A stretch of DNA of 64,000 bases from Bacillus halotolerans (GTDB taxonomy: Bacteria; Bacillota; Bacilli; Bacillales; Bacillaceae): contig NZ_LPVF01000009.1 of assembly GCF_001517105.1 (NCBI RefSeq), positions 241,742 to 305,741 of the forward strand. The letters are read 5' to 3'. Positions 18,938 to 31,425 of the stretch are shown piece after piece (position 1 is the stretch's first letter; every line of letters begins with the position of its first letter). A program made the translations under genes and the position numbers. The notes beneath the pieces were generated by a model that was not told the DNA's origin, did not search any database, and saw nothing but the letters and a program-made list of their open reading frames with translations.

Positions 18938-19402
18938 CTATCCGTTCAGAACGATCTCGTCTTTCCGCACCTCTACAAGCGAATCCGCTCTTTGGATCTG
19001 GCGTTTGCACCCCGCTAAGTCAGAAAAGAAACCGTCCGAGAGTTCATATGCTACGATTATGCCCTTGTCCAAACAAAAGTATACATCTTCCAGCATCCCC
19101 AAAATATCACCCTCTTGCGATTTCACAAGCTTCATTTTCATCTGCTCATATGTGAAGCATGATTTCGGAAGAGGCAAAAGCTGTTCTGAATTGACTGCGG
19201 CCAATATCCGGTCATGAAGAATGCAACTGATATCACATGCACGTAAAAGCGCATGATGGTTATGAAAAAGACGTTTTTGTTCAAGAATAAATCCGAGACA
19301 ATTTCCTTCAAGAGAAAAACAAATATCAGAAATCGACCCAAGATAATAAGAAGTTTGTTCTGAATATACAGGAAATCCTTCTACCTCATGGCATGTTCTC
19401 AA
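18938..19402 (-). CDS. yrrD: YrrD, PRC-barrel-like protein
   Basis: A protein of 154 aa from TTG 19402, or 159 aa from GTG 19417. I prefer TTG because an extended ribosome binding site (AAAGGTGGTTGATC) lies before it, and the GTG is inside that site. Two repeats of a PRC-barrel-like beta fold can be seen: EVEGFPVYSEQTSYYLGSI near the N-terminus and VKSQEGDILGMLEDVYF in the second half. There is no membrane segment. It is divergent in no direction: yrzR and yrzQ follow on the same strand. Its function is unknown. Confidence 0.8.
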   Translation of the reverse strand: MRTCHEVEGFPVYSEQTSYYLGSISDICFSLEGNCLGFILEQKRLFHNHHALLRACDISCILHDRILAAVNSEQLLPLPKSCFTYEQMKMKLVKSQEGDILGMLEDVYFCLDKGIIVAYELSDGFFSDLAGCKRQIQRADSLVEVRKDEIVLNG

Positions 19403-19489
19403 AGTGTGATCAACCACCTTTTGTTGAACAGGCTTAGGTTTTGCTTTTCACCTTTGACACATACGATGAAATCACTTCCACCCCACTGA

Positions 19490-19520
19490 AAAAAGCTCCC
19501 GCAAACACGGGAGCCCTTTT
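19490..19520 (-). terminator. recD2 terminator
   Basis: A stem GGGCTCCCG/CGGGAGC with a short loop and a six-U tail begins at the recD2 stop codon on the minus strand. Confidence 0.85.
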
Positions 19521-21916
19521 TACAGCTGTTCTTCTTTCATAAAATCGAATGGCGTAATGCCTTCCATTCCGATATTTGCGTCGCGCACGCTGAACGGGAG
19601 CTCTTTTTGCAAAGCCGCAAGCTCAGCATCCATTTCAGCCGCCTGCGCTGACAGCCTGTTTTTTAATGAGGTCTGTCTGACAGTCGCGTCATTATTTTTC
19701 ACGCCCCACTCCAGCGCTTCCTCTTCCCCGCATAAAATGAGAAATTTCTTCGCCCTCGTGATGGCGGTATATAGAAGGTTTCTTCTGAGCATTCTATAGT
19801 AGCCCTTCACTACAGGAAGAACCACGATCGGAAATTCACTGCCCTGCGATTTATGAATAGAGCAGCAATACGCATGAGTAAACTGACTGAAGTCTTTTTT
19901 CGTAAATGTCATTTCATTGCCGTCAAAAGAGACAACAGCCATGTCTTCTTTTTCTGTATTTTCCTTCGCATAGAAAATTGAAGTGATTTCTCCAATATCG
20001 CCGTTAAACACATTGTTTTCCGGCTGATTGACAAGCTGCAAAATTTTATCCCCAGTTCTATAGACAACGTCACCGAACTTAATTTCCCTCCGCTTTTCTT
20101 TTGGAGGGTTTAAAATATCCTGCAGCATCACATTCAGCTCATTGATTCCGGCTTTCCCTCTGTACATTGGGGCGAGGACCTGTATATCTTTTGCCGTATA
20201 TCCTTTTTTCAATGCATTCGCGACAACCTTCTCAACCACTTCTTTAATTTGCGAACCACCGCAGCGAATAAAGGAACGATCCTTTGTCGGGGCCGTCAGG
20301 TTGTTTGGAAGCAGCCCATTTTTCATCTCGTGGGCAAGCTCGACAATCGACGATCCTTCCGCTTGCCGGTAGATGTCTGTCAGTCTTACGGTCGGAATCA
20401 CCTGGGATGCCAAAAGGTCTCTGAGCACTTGACCGGGTCCGACGGAAGGCAGCTGGTCTTCGTCTCCGACAATGATGATTTGAATATGGTCAGGGATCGC
20501 TTTGAACAAATGATTCGCAAGCCATATATCAAGCATACTCGCTTCATCGATAATCAAAAGCTTCCCTTCAATCGGCTGGTCCTCTGTATGAGTAAATCCT
20601 TCCGCGCCATTCCAGCCGAGCAGCCGGTGTATCGTAACCGCCGGAAGACCCGTTGACTCACTCATTCGTTTCGCCGCTCTACCTGTAGGCGCGGCCAGCA
20701 CAATCGGAAAGGCTTCATCTTTTTTATAATCCGACGGATCAAGCGAAGCACCGTGGAGTTCTCCATACAATTCTACAATGCCTCTGATGACCGTTGTTTT
20801 ACCGGTACCCGGCCCTCCCGTTAAAAGAAGCATCGGTGACGACAGCGCTTTTTGTATCGCTTCCTTCTGACTCGGCGCGTACTGAACATTCATACGCTCT
20901 TCCAATTCTCCTAAAGCCAGGAGGAATTCTGATTCAGGAAACTGGTCGTCATATTCGGTTTGGCTTGCGATCTGTTTCACACGCTTTGCAACATTTTGTT
21001 CAGCGAAAAACAGCGACGGAAAGTAACATCGTTCATCTTCAATGACAATATCCTTATTTTCTCCAAGCGCAATCATTGCATTAGCGGCATCCATTTCTGT
21101 AATGCGCTGTCCATCTGCCGCTGACTGATTTAACAGCGTTTGGGTTTCGATAATCAGCTGCTTCGTTTCTATGTACGTATGCCCTTCTGAAAGGCATGTC
21201 GTTTCAAGCGTGTACAAAATAGCCGCTTTTATCCGCTCAGGATGATTCCCTGAGAGCCCCATTCTTCCGCCAAGCTCATCTGCTTTTCCAAAGCCTATGC
21301 CTTCCACGTCTCTCACAAGCTGATAAGGGTTTTCCTGAATTTTCTCCAGCGTCTCGGATTCATAGGCCTGATAGATTTTCATAGACAGCTGAGGGCCGAA
21401 CCCAAATTGATTCAGCGAAATCATAATTTGCTCCAGTCCCTGATGCCGCTGCAAAGCACCGGCAAGGGTGTCAGCTTTCTTTTTTGACAGTCTGGGAACA
21501 TCATAAAGGACTGAAGAATCAGCCAAAATTTTATTAATCGCACTGTCACCCAGTTTTTTCACAATCTCTTCAGCGGTTTTTTTACCGATTCCTTCAAACA
21601 GATCGCTCGACAAATACTGAATGACGCCTTCTTTTGTTGTCGGGATCTCCTTTTTGAAATGCTCAGCTTGAAATTGCAGTCCGAACTTTGGGTGAGTAAC
21701 GGTTTTTCCGTAAAACGTGTAGGTCTCTTCTTCTTGAAGCGCAGGGAAGTAGCCCGTCACGGATACGACTTTATCTTCAATAGCTTCGGAGGTCTCTGTG
21801 ACTTTCACTTTCAGAACCGTATATAAATTGGCGTCATTGTGATAAATGACGGTGTTTACTGTCCCTTTTAAAAAGGGCTCCTCCTCCATTTTCAGCTGAT
21901 CCGGGTGCTGCTGCAC
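19520..21916 (-). CDS. recD2: RecD2 DNA helicase
   Basis: A 798-aa SF1B 5'-3' helicase (YrrC). Unlike RecD of RecBCD it has a long N-terminal region: an OB-like segment (about 15-100) and helix-hairpin-helix repeats (about 100-220). The motor has Walker A GGPGTGKTT near residue 356 and the DEASM motif II. QLPSVGPGQ follows, and CCSIHKSQGSEF with YTAITRAK lies near the C-terminus. It acts at replication forks and in repair. The start is GTG 21916 behind AGGAGGAGG. It is followed by a terminator and preceded closely by yrrB. Confidence 0.95.
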   Translation of the reverse strand: MQQHPDQLKMEEEPFLKGTVNTVIYHNDANLYTVLKVKVTETSEAIEDKVVSVTGYFPALQEEETYTFYGKTVTHPKFGLQFQAEHFKKEIPTTKEGVIQYLSSDLFEGIGKKTAEEIVKKLGDSAINKILADSSVLYDVPRLSKKKADTLAGALQRHQGLEQIMISLNQFGFGPQLSMKIYQAYESETLEKIQENPYQLVRDVEGIGFGKADELGGRMGLSGNHPERIKAAILYTLETTCLSEGHTYIETKQLIIETQTLLNQSAADGQRITEMDAANAMIALGENKDIVIEDERCYFPSLFFAEQNVAKRVKQIASQTEYDDQFPESEFLLALGELEERMNVQYAPSQKEAIQKALSSPMLLLTGGPGTGKTTVIRGIVELYGELHGASLDPSDYKKDEAFPIVLAAPTGRAAKRMSESTGLPAVTIHRLLGWNGAEGFTHTEDQPIEGKLLIIDEASMLDIWLANHLFKAIPDHIQIIIVGDEDQLPSVGPGQVLRDLLASQVIPTVRLTDIYRQAEGSSIVELAHEMKNGLLPNNLTAPTKDRSFIRCGGSQIKEVVEKVVANALKKGYTAKDIQVLAPMYRGKAGINELNVMLQDILNPPKEKRREIKFGDVVYRTGDKILQLVNQPENNVFNGDIGEITSIFYAKENTEKEDMAVVSFDGNEMTFTKKDFSQFTHAYCCSIHKSQGSEFPIVVLPVVKGYYRMLRRNLLYTAITRAKKFLILCGEEEALEWGVKNNDATVRQTSLKNRLSAQAAEMDAELAALQKELPFSVRDANIGMEGITPFDFMKEEQL

Positions 21917-21940
21917 GAGCCGTCCCTCCTCCTGAGCTTT

Positions 21941-22591
21941 TTATGATGGGTCGATCAGTTTTTTTGCATGAAGCGCCAGCATATGATCCGGCTGGATTTC
22001 GATAGCCTTATCCAGCATTTCAAGCGCTTTTTCACGATTTTCTTTATAAGCATAAGCGACACCGGAATTATAAAACGCATCCGCGTGCCCCGGGTCTTGC
22101 TCAGTTACAGCTTCAAATTGGCTGAGTGCTTCGTCCAGCATGCCTTCGTTCGCTAAGCACATCCCGAATTGGAAACGCGCTTCTGCATCGTTTTCATTCA
22201 GCTCGACGGCTCTTTGTAAATATGGCAGAGCGAGCTTAGGCTGCTCAAGCTTTACGAGAACGGTTCCAAGCATGTAGAAAAGATCACCGTTCTCCATTCC
22301 GGCACGCAGCGCTTTTTCAAACATGTCTTTCGCTTCTTTGTACATTTCTTTTACAACATAGACATTTCCTGCTCCATAATAAGCAGTGGCTGCCCCGCTG
22401 TCTAAGTCAAGCGCTTTTTCATAAAACGCAAGCGCCCGTTCCAGTTCATTTACTGATGAAAGCAGGTTAGCAAAGTTAATATACGGAATTGCGTCTTCTT
22501 TGTTCTCTTCAATCGCTTTTGTAAAAGCCTCTGCCGCTTTTTCGTAATCGCCTTCCTGCATTGCCTCTATACCGGCTTGATTGTAGTCCAC
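21941..22591 (-). CDS. yrrB: YrrB, TPR-repeat protein
   Basis: A protein made almost wholly of tandem 34-residue TPR units (about six), for example A-EGDYEKAAEAFTKAIEEN and the repeats after it. It is a protein-interaction scaffold with no catalytic domain. I chose GTG 22591 (216 aa) because AAAGGA lies 8 nt upstream. The in-frame starts further upstream read through the mnmA terminator. It lies between mnmA and recD2 on the same strand. Its partner is unknown; a link to MnmA or RecD2 is only contextual. Confidence 0.88.
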   Translation of the reverse strand: MDYNQAGIEAMQEGDYEKAAEAFTKAIEENKEDAIPYINFANLLSSVNELERALAFYEKALDLDSGAATAYYGAGNVYVVKEMYKEAKDMFEKALRAGMENGDLFYMLGTVLVKLEQPKLALPYLQRAVELNENDAEARFQFGMCLANEGMLDEALSQFEAVTEQDPGHADAFYNSGVAYAYKENREKALEMLDKAIEIQPDHMLALHAKKLIDPS

Positions 22592-22609
22592 AGACATCTT
22601 CCTTTCATT

Positions 22610-22640
22610 AAAAAACCCCAACTCGCTGTTGAGGTTTTTT
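22610..22640 (-). terminator. mnmA terminator
   Basis: A stem AAAAAACCTCAAC/GTTGGGGTTTTTT around a short loop lies just after the mnmA stop and just before yrrB. Confidence 0.8.
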
Positions 22641-22644
22641 CATT

Positions 22645-24931
<2,287 letters not shown>

Positions 24932-24950
24932 TTTGTTTTACACCTCTGAT

Positions 24951-25367
24951 CTAAATATAGAACATATAAGCTTCTTGCTCTCCATCTGTGTAGCTGGCAA
25001 GGTCCTCTAATGTTGTGCTGTCTAACACTTCTTTAACGGCATCCCGTATGCGGATCCACAGCTCCCGCTTGGCAGGCTCCTCGTCTTCGAGCACTTCCAC
25101 AGGGCTGATCGGACCTTCAAGCACGCGGATGATGTCTCCAGCTGTAATGGCATCCGGCTCACTGCCTAATACGTATCCGCCGTATGCGCCTCTGATGCTT
25201 TTGACTAAGCCGGCATTTCTGAGCGGTGATACCAGCTGCTCTAAATAATGCTCTGACAAATTATTTGTCTGTGCGATGCTTTTTAATGAAGTCGGGCCTT
25301 CACCATGCTTTTTCGCGAGCTCGATCATAATGGTGAGACCGTATCTTCCTTTAGTTGATATTTTCAA
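24951..25367 (-). CDS. cymR: CymR, Rrf2-family repressor of cysteine metabolism
   Basis: A 138-aa winged-helix regulator. The HTH lies in about residues 25-60 (TSLKSIAQTNNLSEHYLEQLVSPLRNAG) and the RGAYGGYVLG wing is conserved. There is no cysteine at all, so it is not an Fe-S Rrf2 sensor. In B. subtilis it represses cysteine genes in complex with CysK. I chose TTG 25367 because it lies 6 nt after GAGGTG and gives the known 138-aa length; ATG 25370 lies too close to that site. Its targets include the yrrT operon at the start of this window. Confidence 0.93.
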   Translation of the reverse strand: MKISTKGRYGLTIMIELAKKHGEGPTSLKSIAQTNNLSEHYLEQLVSPLRNAGLVKSIRGAYGGYVLGSEPDAITAGDIIRVLEGPISPVEVLEDEEPAKRELWIRIRDAVKEVLDSTTLEDLASYTDGEQEAYMFYI

Positions 25368-25458
25368 CATGAACACCTCTGTTATTTCATGATTTTCCAC
25401 ATATATAATGGTAATTTCTATATAATTCGTCCGTTTATTAAATAATAGACCAACTGCT

Positions 25459-25487
25459 ATTATAGCATACCTTCTGCGAATTTTCAT
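25459..25487 (-). promoter_or_regulatory. Candidate promoter of cymR-yrvO-mnmA
   Basis: ATGAAA (25482-25487), 17 nt, TATAAT (25459-25464) on the minus strand. The -10 box is perfect and the -35 box weak. Confidence 0.5.
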
Positions 25488-25568
25488 GGAAGCCGGCGGA
25501 AACAGGGCTTCCCCCTTTTCTAATTTCCGGTTTTCCGTTACCCTGTAATTAAGTAAGGAGAGATGATG

Positions 25569-26834
25569 ATGAAGCCATTGGCATATCGGATGCGTCCGAC
25601 GAAAATAGAGGATATTATCGGCCAGCAGCATCTGGTGGCTGAAGATAAAATTATCGGCAGAATGGTTCAGGCAAAACATTTGTCATCCATGATTTTGTAC
25701 GGGCCTCCCGGAATTGGAAAAACCTCAATCGCAACAGCAATCGCCGGTTCAACAAGTATTGCTTTCCGCAAGCTGAATGCCGTTATTAACAATAAAAAAG
25801 ATATGGAGATCGTAGCCCAAGAAGCCAAAATGTCCGGCCAGGTCATTTTGATTTTGGATGAAGTCCACAGACTCGATAAAGGAAAACAGGATTTTCTTTT
25901 GCCTTATTTAGAAAATGGCATGATTATTTTAATCGGCGCCACTACAGCTAACCCATATCACGCCATAAACCCGGCCATCAGAAGCCGAACGCAGATTTTT
26001 GAGCTAGAGCCCTTAACACCTCAATTGATTAAACAGGCTTTAGAGCGAGCTCTTCATGATGAGCACCGGGGGCTTGGCACGTATTCTGTTACAATTGATG
26101 ACCAGGCGATGGAGCACTTTGCCCACGGATGCGGAGGAGATGTCCGTTCCGCTTTAAATGCGCTTGAGCTTGCCGTATTATCAACGAAGGAGTCTGCGGA
26201 CGGCGTGATTCACATCACATTAGAGACTGCGGAAGAATGCCTGCAAAAGAAGAGTTTTTCTCACGATAAAGACGGTGATGCGCATTATGACGTCTTGTCC
26301 GCTTTTCAAAAATCGATCCGCGGCTCTGATGCCAACGCCGCTCTTCACTATTTGGCCAGATTAATTGAAGCGGGTGACTTGGAAAGCATCGCGAGAAGAC
26401 TCTTGGTTATCGCCTATGAGGATATCGGCTTAGCCAGCCCGCAGGCCGGACCTAGAGTGCTGCATGCAGTTCAGACCGCCGAACGTATTGGCTTCCCTGA
26501 AGCGCGCATACCGCTGGCCAATGCGGTAATTGAGCTCTGTCTCTCGCCGAAATCCAATTCAGCTATTTTAGCAATCGATGAAGCGCTCGCGGACATCAGA
26601 GCAGGAAAAATCGGCGATGTCCCAAAACATTTAAAAGACGCGCATTATAAAGGAGCACAGGAACTTGGAAGAGGAATCGACTATAAATACCCTCATCATT
26701 ACGAAAATGGATGGGTTGAACAGCAGTACCTCCCTGATCCTTTAAAGAACAAGCAATATTACAAACCGAAGCAAACTGGTAAATTTGAATCTGCGTTAAA
26801 GCAAGTGTACGATAAATTAATAAAAAGAAAATAA
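25569..26834 (+). CDS. rarA: Replication-associated recombination protein RarA (YrvN)
   Basis: A 421-aa AAA+ ATPase related to the clamp-loader and RuvB. It acts at stalled replication forks. Walker A is GPPGIGKTS, Walker B is LILDEVHR, sensor 1 is GATTANPY, and a C-terminal tetramerisation domain follows. Of three tandem ATGs I chose the third (25569), which lies 8 nt after AAGGAG and gives the expected length. It is divergent from cymR and convergent with tcdA. Confidence 0.95.
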   Translation: MKPLAYRMRPTKIEDIIGQQHLVAEDKIIGRMVQAKHLSSMILYGPPGIGKTSIATAIAGSTSIAFRKLNAVINNKKDMEIVAQEAKMSGQVILILDEVHRLDKGKQDFLLPYLENGMIILIGATTANPYHAINPAIRSRTQIFELEPLTPQLIKQALERALHDEHRGLGTYSVTIDDQAMEHFAHGCGGDVRSALNALELAVLSTKESADGVIHITLETAEECLQKKSFSHDKDGDAHYDVLSAFQKSIRGSDANAALHYLARLIEAGDLESIARRLLVIAYEDIGLASPQAGPRVLHAVQTAERIGFPEARIPLANAVIELCLSPKSNSAILAIDEALADIRAGKIGDVPKHLKDAHYKGAQELGRGIDYKYPHHYENGWVEQQYLPDPLKNKQYYKPKQTGKFESALKQVYDKLIKRK

Positions 26835-26870
26835 AAAAACAGCCTTGAATATGCTTCAAGGCTGTTTTTT
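26833..26870. terminator. Bidirectional terminator between rarA and tcdA
   Basis: A stem AAAAAACAGCCTTGAA/TTCAAGGCTGTTTTTT with a 4-6 nt loop lies between convergent genes. Confidence 0.9.
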
Positions 26871-26872
26871 TA

Positions 26873-27637
26873 TTATTTATCCTTCACGCGTTTGATTTCA
26901 ATATCTTTCAAAAGATCCATGACAACATGACCGCCCATAATCAATCCCGCAACAGACGGCACAAAAGCATTAGAGGACGGCGGCATTTTGGCTTTGCGGA
27001 TTTTCGCATCGTCATTTCCGACTTCTTTTCTGACGTCTTCCCGGATCACAATTGGGCTTTCATCGGAGAAAATCACTTGAACACCCTTTTTGATGCCTTC
27101 TTTACGGAGTCTCGTACGAACTACCTTTGCAATCGGGTCAGTATGTGTTTTAGAAATATCTGCGATTTGGAAACGTGTCGGGTCTGTCTTGTTCGCCGCA
27201 CCCATGCTGGAGATCAGCGGAATATCCCGTTTCAGACATTCTTTCATTAAATGGATTTTATAATGAATGGTGTCTGACGCATCAATTACGTAGTCAAGGT
27301 TATACTCAAAGAATTGCTCATACGTTTCTTCCGTATAGAACATTTTTAACGAAATCACTTCACACTCAGGGTTAATGTCTGCAATACGCGCTTTCATTAA
27401 ATCCACTTTCGGCTGACCGACAGTTGAAAGAAGAGCGTGAAGCTGACGGTTTACGTTTGTGATGTCCACATCATCCTTATCGACAAGCAGGATGCGTCCA
27501 ACGCCTGAACGTGCAAGCGCCTCCGCTGCGAACGATCCGACGCCTCCAACTCCAAGCACAGCAACCGTGCTGTTTTTCAGCGTTTCAAGGCCTTCTTTTC
27601 CGATAGCTAATTCATTGCGTGAAAACTGGTGTAACAA
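26873..27637 (-). CDS. tcdA: tRNA threonylcarbamoyladenosine dehydratase TcdA (YrvM)
   Basis: A 254-aa E1-like ATP-dependent enzyme that cyclises t6A37 to ct6A. The nucleotide site GVGGVGSFAAEALARSG is at about residues 32-48, and VDITNVNRQ follows. I chose TTG 27637 because it lies after GGAGTGAGG and gives the expected 254-aa length. A 6S RNA gene lies just upstream. Another tRNA-modifying step thus joins those elsewhere in the window. Confidence 0.93.
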   Translation of the reverse strand: MLHQFSRNELAIGKEGLETLKNSTVAVLGVGGVGSFAAEALARSGVGRILLVDKDDVDITNVNRQLHALLSTVGQPKVDLMKARIADINPECEVISLKMFYTEETYEQFFEYNLDYVIDASDTIHYKIHLMKECLKRDIPLISSMGAANKTDPTRFQIADISKTHTDPIAKVVRTRLRKEGIKKGVQVIFSDESPIVIREDVRKEVGNDDAKIRKAKMPPSSNAFVPSVAGLIMGGHVVMDLLKDIEIKRVKDK

Positions 27638-27721
27638 GAACCTCACTCCACATTCGTAATCTGGTTTTCATATGATAAATGGCTATTACAGAAACAGCCG
27701 TTTTTTCTGCGCATAAAAAAT

Positions 27722-27913
27722 AAAGTCCCAATTGTGCCGTTGCAGCTTTCCTTTGTTTTGAACCCGCTCTCAGCAGGTGGGTGCCCTCTTTTAAATCTTG
27801 TAAGTCCTCTTTACCGAATGAAAAGAGGCATGTACGCCATTTAAAAATGCGGGCTCCCAAATCAAAAAAATGTTCGGTCAAAACTAGGTGTACAACTAAC
27901 ACATCAGGACTTT
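27722..27913 (-). ncRNA. bsrA: 6S RNA (6S-1/BsrA)
   Basis: An RNA of about 190 nt that binds the housekeeping RNA polymerase and imitates an open promoter. The two ends pair (5' AAAGTCCTGATGTG, 3' GGGACTTTATTTTTT), closing the long rod, and the 3' U-run ends transcription. The sequence and its place between aspS and yrvM match B. subtilis 6S-1 RNA. An overlapping 96-codon reading frame (27612-27902) is a shadow. This gene fills the 336-bp gap between tcdA and aspS. Confidence 0.92.
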
Positions 27914-27928
27914 ATTTAACTTGTCAAA

Positions 27929-27957
27929 ATCATATCATAGACGATTTTGATTTTCAA
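27929..27957 (-). promoter_or_regulatory. Promoter of the 6S RNA
   Basis: TTGAAA (27952-27957), 17 nt, TATGAT (27929-27934). A start about 7 nt on, near 27922, leaves roughly 10 extra nt before the mature 5' end, in line with the known 5' processing of this RNA. Confidence 0.65.
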
Positions 27958-27973
27958 GAATCGAACTGCACAT

Positions 27974-29752
27974 TCAGTTCTTTACTTTTGTTTTAATAGA
28001 AAGATGAAGTTCATCAAGCTGCGCGTCGCTTACTTCTCCCGGCGCATCTGTCATCAGACAGCTTGCACTTGCCGTTTTCGGGAAAGCGATCGTATCTCTC
28101 AGATTCGTCCGGCCGGCAAGAAGCATCACGAGACGGTCTAAACCAAGCGCGATTCCGCCGTGCGGAGGAGCGCCGTATTCAAATGCCTCAAGAAGGAATC
28201 CAAACTGTTCTGCTGCTTCTTCTTTTGTGAAACCAAGCAGTGCAAACATTTTTTCCTGAATATCCTTTTCGAAAATACGGATCGAACCGCCGCCAAGCTC
28301 ATAGCCGTTTAAGACGAGGTCATAGGCTTGCGCTTTCATGTCCTCAGGCGCTGTTTCAATCAGCTCAAGGTCTTCACGGACAGGCATTGTAAACGGATGG
28401 TGCGCTGCGTAAAAACGGCCTTCCTCCGCATCATGCTCTAAGAGCGGCCAGTCAATAACCCATAAGAAATTGAAGAGGTTTTCGTCAATGAGTCCCCGTT
28501 CTTTCCCAAGCTTTAAGCGCAGGGCGCCGAGTGATGCGGCAACAACTTCGAATTTATCCGCTCCGAACAGCAGCAAGTCACCCTCAGCGGCGTTAAGTGC
28601 TTCAATCAGCTTGGACTGCTTTTCATCGTCAAAGAATTTAGCGATCGGGCCTTTCACTCCGTCCGCTTCGACCTTCACCCAAGCAAGTCCTTTCGCTCCG
28701 TAATTTGCGGCAAACGCGCCCAGAGCATCGATGTCTTTTCTTGAGTAATCGCCTGCCCCGCCTTTTACGTTGATGGCTTTGACTACTCCGCCGTTTGCCA
28801 CAGCTGATGAAAACACCTTAAATTCAGTATCTTTTACAATGTCAGATACATCTGTCAAAAGCATGTCAAAGCGAGTATCCGGTTTATCAGAACCGTATTT
28901 GTTCATCGCCTCGTCATACGTCATTCGAGGCAGAGGAAGCTTGAGTTCCACACCTTTCGTTTCACGCATAATCTTTGCCATCATATCCTCAGCCAATGAC
29001 ATAATGTCTTCCTGGCTCATAAAGGACATTTCAATATCGATTTGCGTAAACTCAGGCTGGCGGTCCGCACGCAAGTCCTCATCGCGGAAACAGCGGGCAA
29101 TCTGATAATAGCGTTCAACGCCTGAGACCATCAGAAGCTGTTTAAATAGCTGCGGAGATTGAGGGAGCGCATAGAATTCACCTTCGTGCACACGGCTCGG
29201 CACCAAGTAGTCACGTGCGCCCTCAGGTGTGCTTCCTGTTAAAATCGGCGTTTCAATATCAAGAAATCCTTTTTCATCTAAAAAGCCCCGAGCAGCTCTC
29301 GTCACGTTATGGCGCAGCTGAATCGTTTGAAACATAGCCGGTCTGCGCAAATCTAAGTAACGGTATTTTAAACGCACGTCCTCTGATACATCATCCGCTT
29401 GATCAGAAATGGCAAACGGAGGCGTCTTCGCAGCACTCAATACAGTCACTGCATCAGCGTGAATTTCAATCGCGCCTGTTTTCAAATTCTTATTCACTGT
29501 GCCTTCTTCGCGCGCAACCACTTTTCCTTGAATATCAAGTACGTATTCGTTTCTGATGCCTTCCGCAATAGCAAGCGCTTCTTTTGATACATCAGGGTTA
29601 AAAACGACTTGAACAATTCCCGTACGGTCACGCAAGTCAATAAAAATCAATCCGCCGAGGTCCCGTCTTTTTTGGACCCAGCCTTTCAGCGTTACAGATT
29701 CGCCAATTGCTTTTTCAGTCATTTCGCCGCAATAATATGTTCTTCCAAACAA
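27974..29752 (-). CDS. aspS: Aspartyl-tRNA synthetase
   Basis: A 592-aa class IIb synthetase of the bacterial type. It has an N-terminal OB-fold anticodon domain (about 1-105), a catalytic domain with [18 protein letters not shown] (motif 2), a GAD insertion and the C-terminal GLDRLVM motif 3. The start is TTG 29752 behind AAGGAGTGG. It lies 13 bp after hisS and is co-transcribed under the same T-box. Confidence 0.97.
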   Translation of the reverse strand: MFGRTYYCGEMTEKAIGESVTLKGWVQKRRDLGGLIFIDLRDRTGIVQVVFNPDVSKEALAIAEGIRNEYVLDIQGKVVAREEGTVNKNLKTGAIEIHADAVTVLSAAKTPPFAISDQADDVSEDVRLKYRYLDLRRPAMFQTIQLRHNVTRAARGFLDEKGFLDIETPILTGSTPEGARDYLVPSRVHEGEFYALPQSPQLFKQLLMVSGVERYYQIARCFRDEDLRADRQPEFTQIDIEMSFMSQEDIMSLAEDMMAKIMRETKGVELKLPLPRMTYDEAMNKYGSDKPDTRFDMLLTDVSDIVKDTEFKVFSSAVANGGVVKAINVKGGAGDYSRKDIDALGAFAANYGAKGLAWVKVEADGVKGPIAKFFDDEKQSKLIEALNAAEGDLLLFGADKFEVVAASLGALRLKLGKERGLIDENLFNFLWVIDWPLLEHDAEEGRFYAAHHPFTMPVREDLELIETAPEDMKAQAYDLVLNGYELGGGSIRIFEKDIQEKMFALLGFTKEEAAEQFGFLLEAFEYGAPPHGGIALGLDRLVMLLAGRTNLRDTIAFPKTASASCLMTDAPGEVSDAQLDELHLSIKTKVKN

Positions 29753-29765
29753 TGCGTTCCACTCC

Positions 29766-31040
29766 TTATCCCTTTTGGTTTGCTTTCATCACATGTATAA
29801 ATTCATCAAGAGCCACTTCAATCTGTTCGCCTGTTTTTGCATCCTTTACATTGATTTTGTTTAGAGCAAGCTCATCCTCTCCCAAAATCGCAATAAATCT
29901 GGCGTTGAAGCGGTCAGCTGTTTTAAACTGGCCTTTCATTTTCTTATTTTCGTAATCAATTTCACTGGAAATGCCTGCTTCTCTCAGTTTGTACACCAAC
30001 GAAACGGAATAATCCTTCGCTTTTTCGCCAAGCGTCACGATATAGCAGTCAATTCCCTGATCAACAGGCAGTTCTCTTTTTTCAGCATCAATTGCGGCAA
30101 GCAGGCGTTCAATGCTCATCGCAAATCCGATGCCGGGCGCTTCTGGTCCGCCGATTTGCTCGACCAATCCGTCATAGCGGCCGCCGCCGGCAAGCGTTGT
30201 AATAGCGCCAAAGCCTTCCGCATTGCTCATGATTTCGAATGCGGTATGGTTATAATAATCCAGCCCTCTCACAAGGTTAGGATCAATTTCATAAGAAATG
30301 CCGAGATCGTTTAAATATTGCTTCACTTTGTCAAAATAAGCGGCTGATTCTTCATTTAAGTAAGTAAGAATAGAAGGTGCCGATTTCATCAGCTCATGAT
30401 CCCGGTCCTTTTTGCAATCCAAAATTCTGAGCGGATTGGTGTGCAGACGTGACTGACAGTCTGAACAAAATTCCTCGATGCGCGGCTCAAAGTGTTTCAC
30501 GAGCGCTTCTCTGTAGCTTTTGCGGCTGTCCCGATCGCCAAGACTGTTTATCACAAGCTTGACGTTTTTCAAGCCGGCCTTCTGATAAATCCCCATCGCC
30601 AGCGCCATTACTTCAGCATCTATTGCAGGGTCTTTCGAACCGATCGCTTCGATTCCAAACTGATAAAACTGGCGGTAACGGCCTGTCTGCGGACGTTCGT
30701 AACGGAACATCGGCCCGACATAATACAGCTTTGTCGGCTGAACAGGATTCGCAAATAATTTATTTTCATTAAAAGCGCGAACTGCTGCAGCAGTTCCCTC
30801 GGGGCGAAGCGTCAGGCTTCTGCCTTTGCGGTCTTGGAAGGTGTACATTTCTTTTTGTACAATATCCGTAGACTCCCCGACGCCTCTGGCGAACAGTTCT
30901 GTATGCTCAAAAATCGGCGTGCGGATTTCTTTATATTGATAAGTTCGGCAAGTGTCTCTCATGATTTGTTCAACATACTGCCAGCGCTCTGATTCTCCGG
31001 GCAGAATATCTTGTGTTCCTCTTGGAATGTTATATCCCAT
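29766..31040 (-). CDS. hisS: Histidyl-tRNA synthetase
   Basis: A 424-aa class II synthetase. It starts PRGTQDILP, which is diagnostic of HisRS. Motif 2 lies in [21 protein letters not shown], the histidine-binding [14 protein letters not shown] is present, and the C-terminal anticodon domain (about 325-424) follows. It leads the hisS-aspS pair behind a T-box leader. Confidence 0.98.
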   Translation of the reverse strand: MGYNIPRGTQDILPGESERWQYVEQIMRDTCRTYQYKEIRTPIFEHTELFARGVGESTDIVQKEMYTFQDRKGRSLTLRPEGTAAAVRAFNENKLFANPVQPTKLYYVGPMFRYERPQTGRYRQFYQFGIEAIGSKDPAIDAEVMALAMGIYQKAGLKNVKLVINSLGDRDSRKSYREALVKHFEPRIEEFCSDCQSRLHTNPLRILDCKKDRDHELMKSAPSILTYLNEESAAYFDKVKQYLNDLGISYEIDPNLVRGLDYYNHTAFEIMSNAEGFGAITTLAGGGRYDGLVEQIGGPEAPGIGFAMSIERLLAAIDAEKRELPVDQGIDCYIVTLGEKAKDYSVSLVYKLREAGISSEIDYENKKMKGQFKTADRFNARFIAILGEDELALNKINVKDAKTGEQIEVALDEFIHVMKANQKG

Positions 31041-31103
31041 GTGTAGACCTCCTTATGTATCCCTTATAAAATATACATTTATCGTCAATGATGAAAAATA
31101 AAA

Positions 31104-31390
31104 AAAACTCCCGCCCCTACTATACACATATAGTAGGGACGAGAGTTATACCCGTGGTGCCACCCTAGTTGGAATATTTTCGTATTCCCGCTCGATCCTT
31201 TAACGCAGGTTCACGTTCACTGCCTAATGACGGTATCACGCGTTCAGCAGGAAACCTCCGGAGTGTTGTTTCGAGAAAGACGCAATGGGAGCCGCTTTCA
31301 GCCTGGGGCGGTTCCTCTCTAGCCATGCAATCTGACCTACTCTTCTCCATTATTGGTTCAGTTTAATTTTTATTTATTATGTACTCGATT
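31104..31390 (-). promoter_or_regulatory. T-box leader of hisS-aspS
   Basis: The 380-bp gap upstream of hisS holds a T-box riboswitch. Its core AGGGTGGCACCACGG is at 31152-31166 on the minus strand. It is followed by a terminator stem, AACTCTCGTCCCTACTATA/TATAGTAGGGGCGGGAGTT at 31107-31147, with a run of eight U. Transcription should continue when the cognate tRNA is uncharged. I did not assign the specifier codon. Confidence 0.92.
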
Positions 31391-31396
31391 TCTATT

Positions 31397-31425
31397 ATAA
31401 TAATGGCATTGCCGTACTCTGTCAA
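31397..31425 (-). promoter_or_regulatory. Promoter of hisS-aspS
   Basis: TTGACA (31420-31425), 17 nt, TATTAT (31397-31402). The -35 box overlaps the stop codon of the small gene yrzK. Confidence 0.7.

Noticed and set aside
24951-25679. A 242-codon form of CymR
   Set aside because: The first 104 codons are upstream promoter sequence; the conserved protein starts at 25367 (or 25370).
27612-27902. A 96-codon frame on the minus strand between aspS and tcdA
   Set aside because: It lies on the 6S RNA, has no ribosome binding site, and the sequence is explained by the RNA fold.
31165-31366. Short frames on both strands upstream of hisS
   Set aside because: They fall within the T-box leader.
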